Shown piece after piece: positions 57,043 through 59,320 of a DNA stretch of 59,320 nt. This DNA is from CAYYYA01 sp964487895 (GTDB lineage Bacteria > Patescibacteriota > Patescibacteriia > UBA1558 > 2-01-FULL-52-15), in the NCBI GenBank assembly GCA_964487895.1, contig CAZASM010000003.1:1-59320 (forward strand), read 5' to 3'. Under the pieces are notes generated by a model. That model saw only the letters and a list, made by a program, of their open reading frames with translations, was not told the origin of the DNA and searched no databases. Position 1 is the first letter of the stretch; every line of letters starts with the position of its first letter. A program made the position numbers and the translations under genes.

Positions 57043-57703
57043 GAATAAAAAAATTTGGATTAAACAATTGGTGCGCGAGAGCTATGATGCTATCGCTGAG
57101 GAGTTTCATCAGACACGTCAGAAGCGGGTCTGGCCAGAGTTAGAATTACTCGCTAAATATGTGCAACCTGACAGTCGTATTCTCGATCTAGGCTGTGGTA
57201 ATGGCAGGTTACTAAAAGCCCTATCTACTGTCAATGTATCTTATCACGGTATCGAGGCGAACAAATATTTAATCGAGCAAGCACGAAGTCACTGGCCGGA
57301 GCGTGATTTCCAATTAGGAGAGCTACCAGAAGTCGATTTGGGTCAAGAGAAGTACCAAGCAATTTTTATGATAGCTGTTTTTCAGCATCTAGTAGATCGC
57401 CAAGAGCGAGCAGTAACTTTAAAAAATATTTATGACGCTTTGGAGTCTGGTGGTTATTTGTTGATGACTAATTGGTGGCTCTGGCAACCGCGCTATCTGA
57501 AAGATTATTGGCATTGGATGGGACGTAAAATTTCTTGGAATGACTTTTTCGTATCTTGGGGTTCGTCTGAGCAGAAGCACTGGCGTTATTATCATGCTTT
57601 CACTACTAGAGAGTTGCGGCAGTTATTGCTATCAACTGGATTTATCCTTGTGTCGCAATCTAGAATCGGTTTTAATATCGTTACGGTCGCTCGCAAAGGC
57701 TAG
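57041..57703 (+). CDS. SAM-dependent methyltransferase
   Basis: The 220-residue class I methyltransferase has motif I RILDLGCGNGRLLKAL near 46-61, an acidic end of strand 2 in YHGIEANKY, and ALESGGYLLMTNWWLW as motif III. The N-terminus, YDAIAEEFHQTRQKRVWPELE, resembles that of eukaryotic TRM9/ABH8 tRNA methyltransferases, which complete the mcm5U made by Elongator. It starts divergently from elp3 with overlapping start codons. A joint role in wobble-uridine modification is therefore a good inference. Confidence 0.85.
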   Translation: MNKKIWIKQLVRESYDAIAEEFHQTRQKRVWPELELLAKYVQPDSRILDLGCGNGRLLKALSTVNVSYHGIEANKYLIEQARSHWPERDFQLGELPEVDLGQEKYQAIFMIAVFQHLVDRQERAVTLKNIYDALESGGYLLMTNWWLWQPRYLKDYWHWMGRKISWNDFFVSWGSSEQKHWRYYHAFTTRELRQLLLSTGFILVSQSRIGFNIVTVARKG

Positions 57704-57738
57704 ATTTTAGTCAGTTCGCTTGCTATACTTATAGTCGT

Positions 57739-58905
57739 ATGAAGCGAATTTTTTTTATCCTACTATTAGTCGTTTTTAGTTTATCCTTTGCTAGTCCAAT
57801 TTTACTCAGGGCAGCGACAACCAAGCAGACCAACGGTACTGTTATTTTAGCTCAAGAGCAAAGACATTTTGGTAATCTTTTTGCCTTTGGTTGGAACTTA
57901 CAACTGGAGGGCGAAGTGCAAGGAGATCTTTATGTAGCAGCTAATGAGTTGGTCATCAACGGTGTGGTGCATGGTGATATTTTGGGTGTTGCTAGGAAAA
58001 TAACTGTCAATGGAACTGTCGATGGTAATATCCGTCTGGTGACACAGCAGATGGAAGTCTATGGTACTGTCGAGCGTAATGTTTCTCTTTTGGCTGATCA
58101 AGCAACGATTCGTGATACAGCCATAATCAAAGGTACGTTGACAGGTGTCGCTACTAATTTGATTGTTTTGGGCACTATTAATGATTCTATCGAAGGTAAA
58201 TATACCAATATATTATTAGCTTCAACTGTGGGTCGTGATGTTGATGTGACTATTACCAACGATTTTGATAGCGGACTTCACGTTCTAGCTACGGCACGAA
58301 TCGCTGGCGATTTACAGTACACTGCTCTACAGCCAGCGCAGGTAGCGAAAGGCGCTGTTGTTTCTGGAAGTCAGAATTATAATATGCTTTCTGCTGGCAA
58401 TGAACGCCTGTGGTTTATTGACCTAGGTGATTCTAATTGGTGGTTGATACGTTTAGGCTACTTTGCCAGCTTACTACTATTTACTCTTTTGATGTGGCGA
58501 TTCAGTGATAAAAGATGGCATGAGGTAGTGGAAAGTATGTTGCTTCAGCCAAGGAAAAGTCTCTGGTATGGTTTATTGGTTTTTGTTTTTGTACCAGTAG
58601 TATCATTACTTTTAGTTGTTAGTTTAGTTGGTTTGCCCCTTGGTCTGGTTGGTCTTTGTCTCTATACTATGATGTGGTATTTTTATCCTGCTTGGGGTTG
58701 TCTCTATCTAACCACAGTACTAGCTCAACGTGTCAAGGCAGTGAAGTCTTTGCCGATTCCCTGGCAAGTAATGTTGGGATTGATAATTATCATCGCGCTA
58801 GCTCAATTGCCATTTGTTGGAATATTTTTCTCCCTACTGATTTTCATTTTAACAACTGGAGCTTTGACCGATAGTTGGTTGCGCTGGATGGGAGTGAAAA
58901 AATAA
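57739..58905 (+). CDS. Bactofilin-like (polymer-forming) membrane protein
   Basis: The 388-residue protein has a signal peptide (1-25). A right-handed beta-helix region of short repeats follows (about 45-215; LVINGVVHGDILGV, ITVNGTVDGNI, MEVYGTVERNV), the bactofilin pattern. Four transmembrane spans (about 245-375) complete it. Signal peptide and topology place the beta-helix outside the membrane, unlike cytoplasmic bactofilins. An extended -10 (TTGCTATACT) ends 10 bases before the ATG, so the mRNA is almost leaderless. Its stop overlaps the next start by one base. Confidence 0.85.
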   Translation: MKRIFFILLLVVFSLSFASPILLRAATTKQTNGTVILAQEQRHFGNLFAFGWNLQLEGEVQGDLYVAANELVINGVVHGDILGVARKITVNGTVDGNIRLVTQQMEVYGTVERNVSLLADQATIRDTAIIKGTLTGVATNLIVLGTINDSIEGKYTNILLASTVGRDVDVTITNDFDSGLHVLATARIAGDLQYTALQPAQVAKGAVVSGSQNYNMLSAGNERLWFIDLGDSNWWLIRLGYFASLLLFTLLMWRFSDKRWHEVVESMLLQPRKSLWYGLLVFVFVPVVSLLLVVSLVGLPLGLVGLCLYTMMWYFYPAWGCLYLTTVLAQRVKAVKSLPIPWQVMLGLIIIIALAQLPFVGIFFSLLIFILTTGALTDSWLRWMGVKK

Positions 58906-59320
58906 TGACAGTCGATGCTACAATTTTTAAAGCCTACGATATTCGTGGTGTCTATCCGACTCAAGTCAATGAAGATGTAGCTTTGGCTCTAGGTAGAGCT
59001 TATGCTGTTTGGTTGAAAAAACAAAGTGGTAAAGAGCGTTTGCAAATTGTAGTGGGTCAGGATATGCGTCTGTCCTCGCCAGTCCTAGCAGAGCGCGTCA
59101 TGGCTGGGTTGATGGATCAAGGTGTGGAAGTAATCTCGGTGGGACTAATCTCCACGCCGACTTTTTATTTTAGCGTTGCTTATCCCAAGTATGATGGCGG
59201 CATTATGATCTCCGCTTCACACAATCCAGCAGAGTATAATGGTTTCAAAATTGTCCGCGAGGCAGCTAAGCCAGTTAGTGGGACTAGTGGTTTGCAAGAT
59301 TTGCGTTCTTTGATAGAGAA
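58905..59320 (+). CDS. manB: Phosphomannomutase/phosphoglucomutase, 5' part
   Basis: The frame starts at ATG 58905, overlapping the previous TAA as TAATG, and is open to the window end (138 residues seen). It begins MTVDATIFKAYDIRGVYP and shows VVGQDMRLSSP and the phosphoserine loop ISASHNPAEYNG with the phospho-accepting Ser near residue 105. It isomerises hexose 1- and 6-phosphates for surface sugar synthesis. Coupling to the bactofilin-like gene is expected. Confidence 0.93.
   Translation, partial: MTVDATIFKAYDIRGVYPTQVNEDVALALGRAYAVWLKKQSGKERLQIVVGQDMRLSSPVLAERVMAGLMDQGVEVISVGLISTPTFYFSVAYPKYDGGIMISASHNPAEYNGFKIVREAAKPVSGTSGLQDLRSLIE

Noticed and set aside
1..59320. CRISPR array
   Set aside because: Repeats with 7-base periodicity or inverted symmetry were checked, but no regular direct repeats with unique 30-40 base spacers and no cas genes are present.

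Overview
The window looks like one stretch of a Patescibacteria (Candidate Phyla Radiation) chromosome. This is inferred from gene content and style, not from a marker phylogeny. The genes are compact, use the standard code with TGA as stop, and are mostly housekeeping: ComM, HU, YmdB, RNase Y, ClpP, IF-2, RbfA, LeuRS, ValRS, FtsH, ribosomal protein S1, GyrA, RuvB, YchF, UvrD/PcrA helicase, FolD and GlyA. They alternate with secreted or membrane proteins of the kind common in this group: a PilB-type ATPase, LysM/M23 peptidase, CARDB and calcium-repeat surface proteins, and a bactofilin-like membrane protein. No rRNA, CRISPR array, prophage or intact insertion sequence is visible. One tRNA is present, with anticodon UAU.

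Layout. 1-8.6 kb: comM, a micro-ORF, secreted proteins, a DUF559 nuclease, HU, ymdB-rny, a lipoprotein and small membrane proteins. 8.6-14.7 kb: clpP, two DHH-type proteins (one lacking the motif), a STAS protein and infB-rbfA. 14.7-18.6 kb: tRNA-Ile, a short operon of a secreted protein, metallopeptidase-like, RNHCP, tag and membrane protein genes, then a methyltransferase. 18.6-26.1 kb: LysM/M23, leuS, and valS behind a long structured leader. 26.1-35 kb: a small cassette operon, pilB-like, ftsH, S1 and a two-gene cassette. 35-42.1 kb: MBL-like, gyrA, a surface protein, ruvB. 42.1-45.1 kb: predicted small RNAs around ychF. 45.1-59.3 kb: uvrD, nudix, an exonuclease, folD, glyA, a desaturase, a large surface protein, elp3, a methyltransferase, bactofilin-like, and the start of a phosphohexomutase.

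Two gene classes can be told apart by eye. Core genes have modest ribosome-binding sites and often very short leaders. A second class of short genes of unknown or peripheral function (near 7.1, 8.4, 10.7, 26.2, 33.8, 43.3, 48.5 and 52 kb) is more GC-rich and has strong GGAGG sites. Most of these have near-consensus TTGACA-N17-TAnnnT promoters and private terminators, so they look like self-contained expression cassettes.

The most unusual content is non-coding. On the minus strand at 42.3-43.2 kb three units lie in tandem, each with a promoter, a highly structured RNA and a terminator. A fourth lies at 44.9-45.05 kb. They match no RNA family I recognise, and two share a repeated hairpin motif. 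Short degenerate heptanucleotide-periodic arrays are scattered through the intergenic spaces, usually as inverted pairs, and also lie in frame inside leuS and valS. Palindromic GC-rich elements appear to sit in the loops of terminators and structured RNAs. LeuRS also carries a roughly 120-residue ASCH-like insertion.
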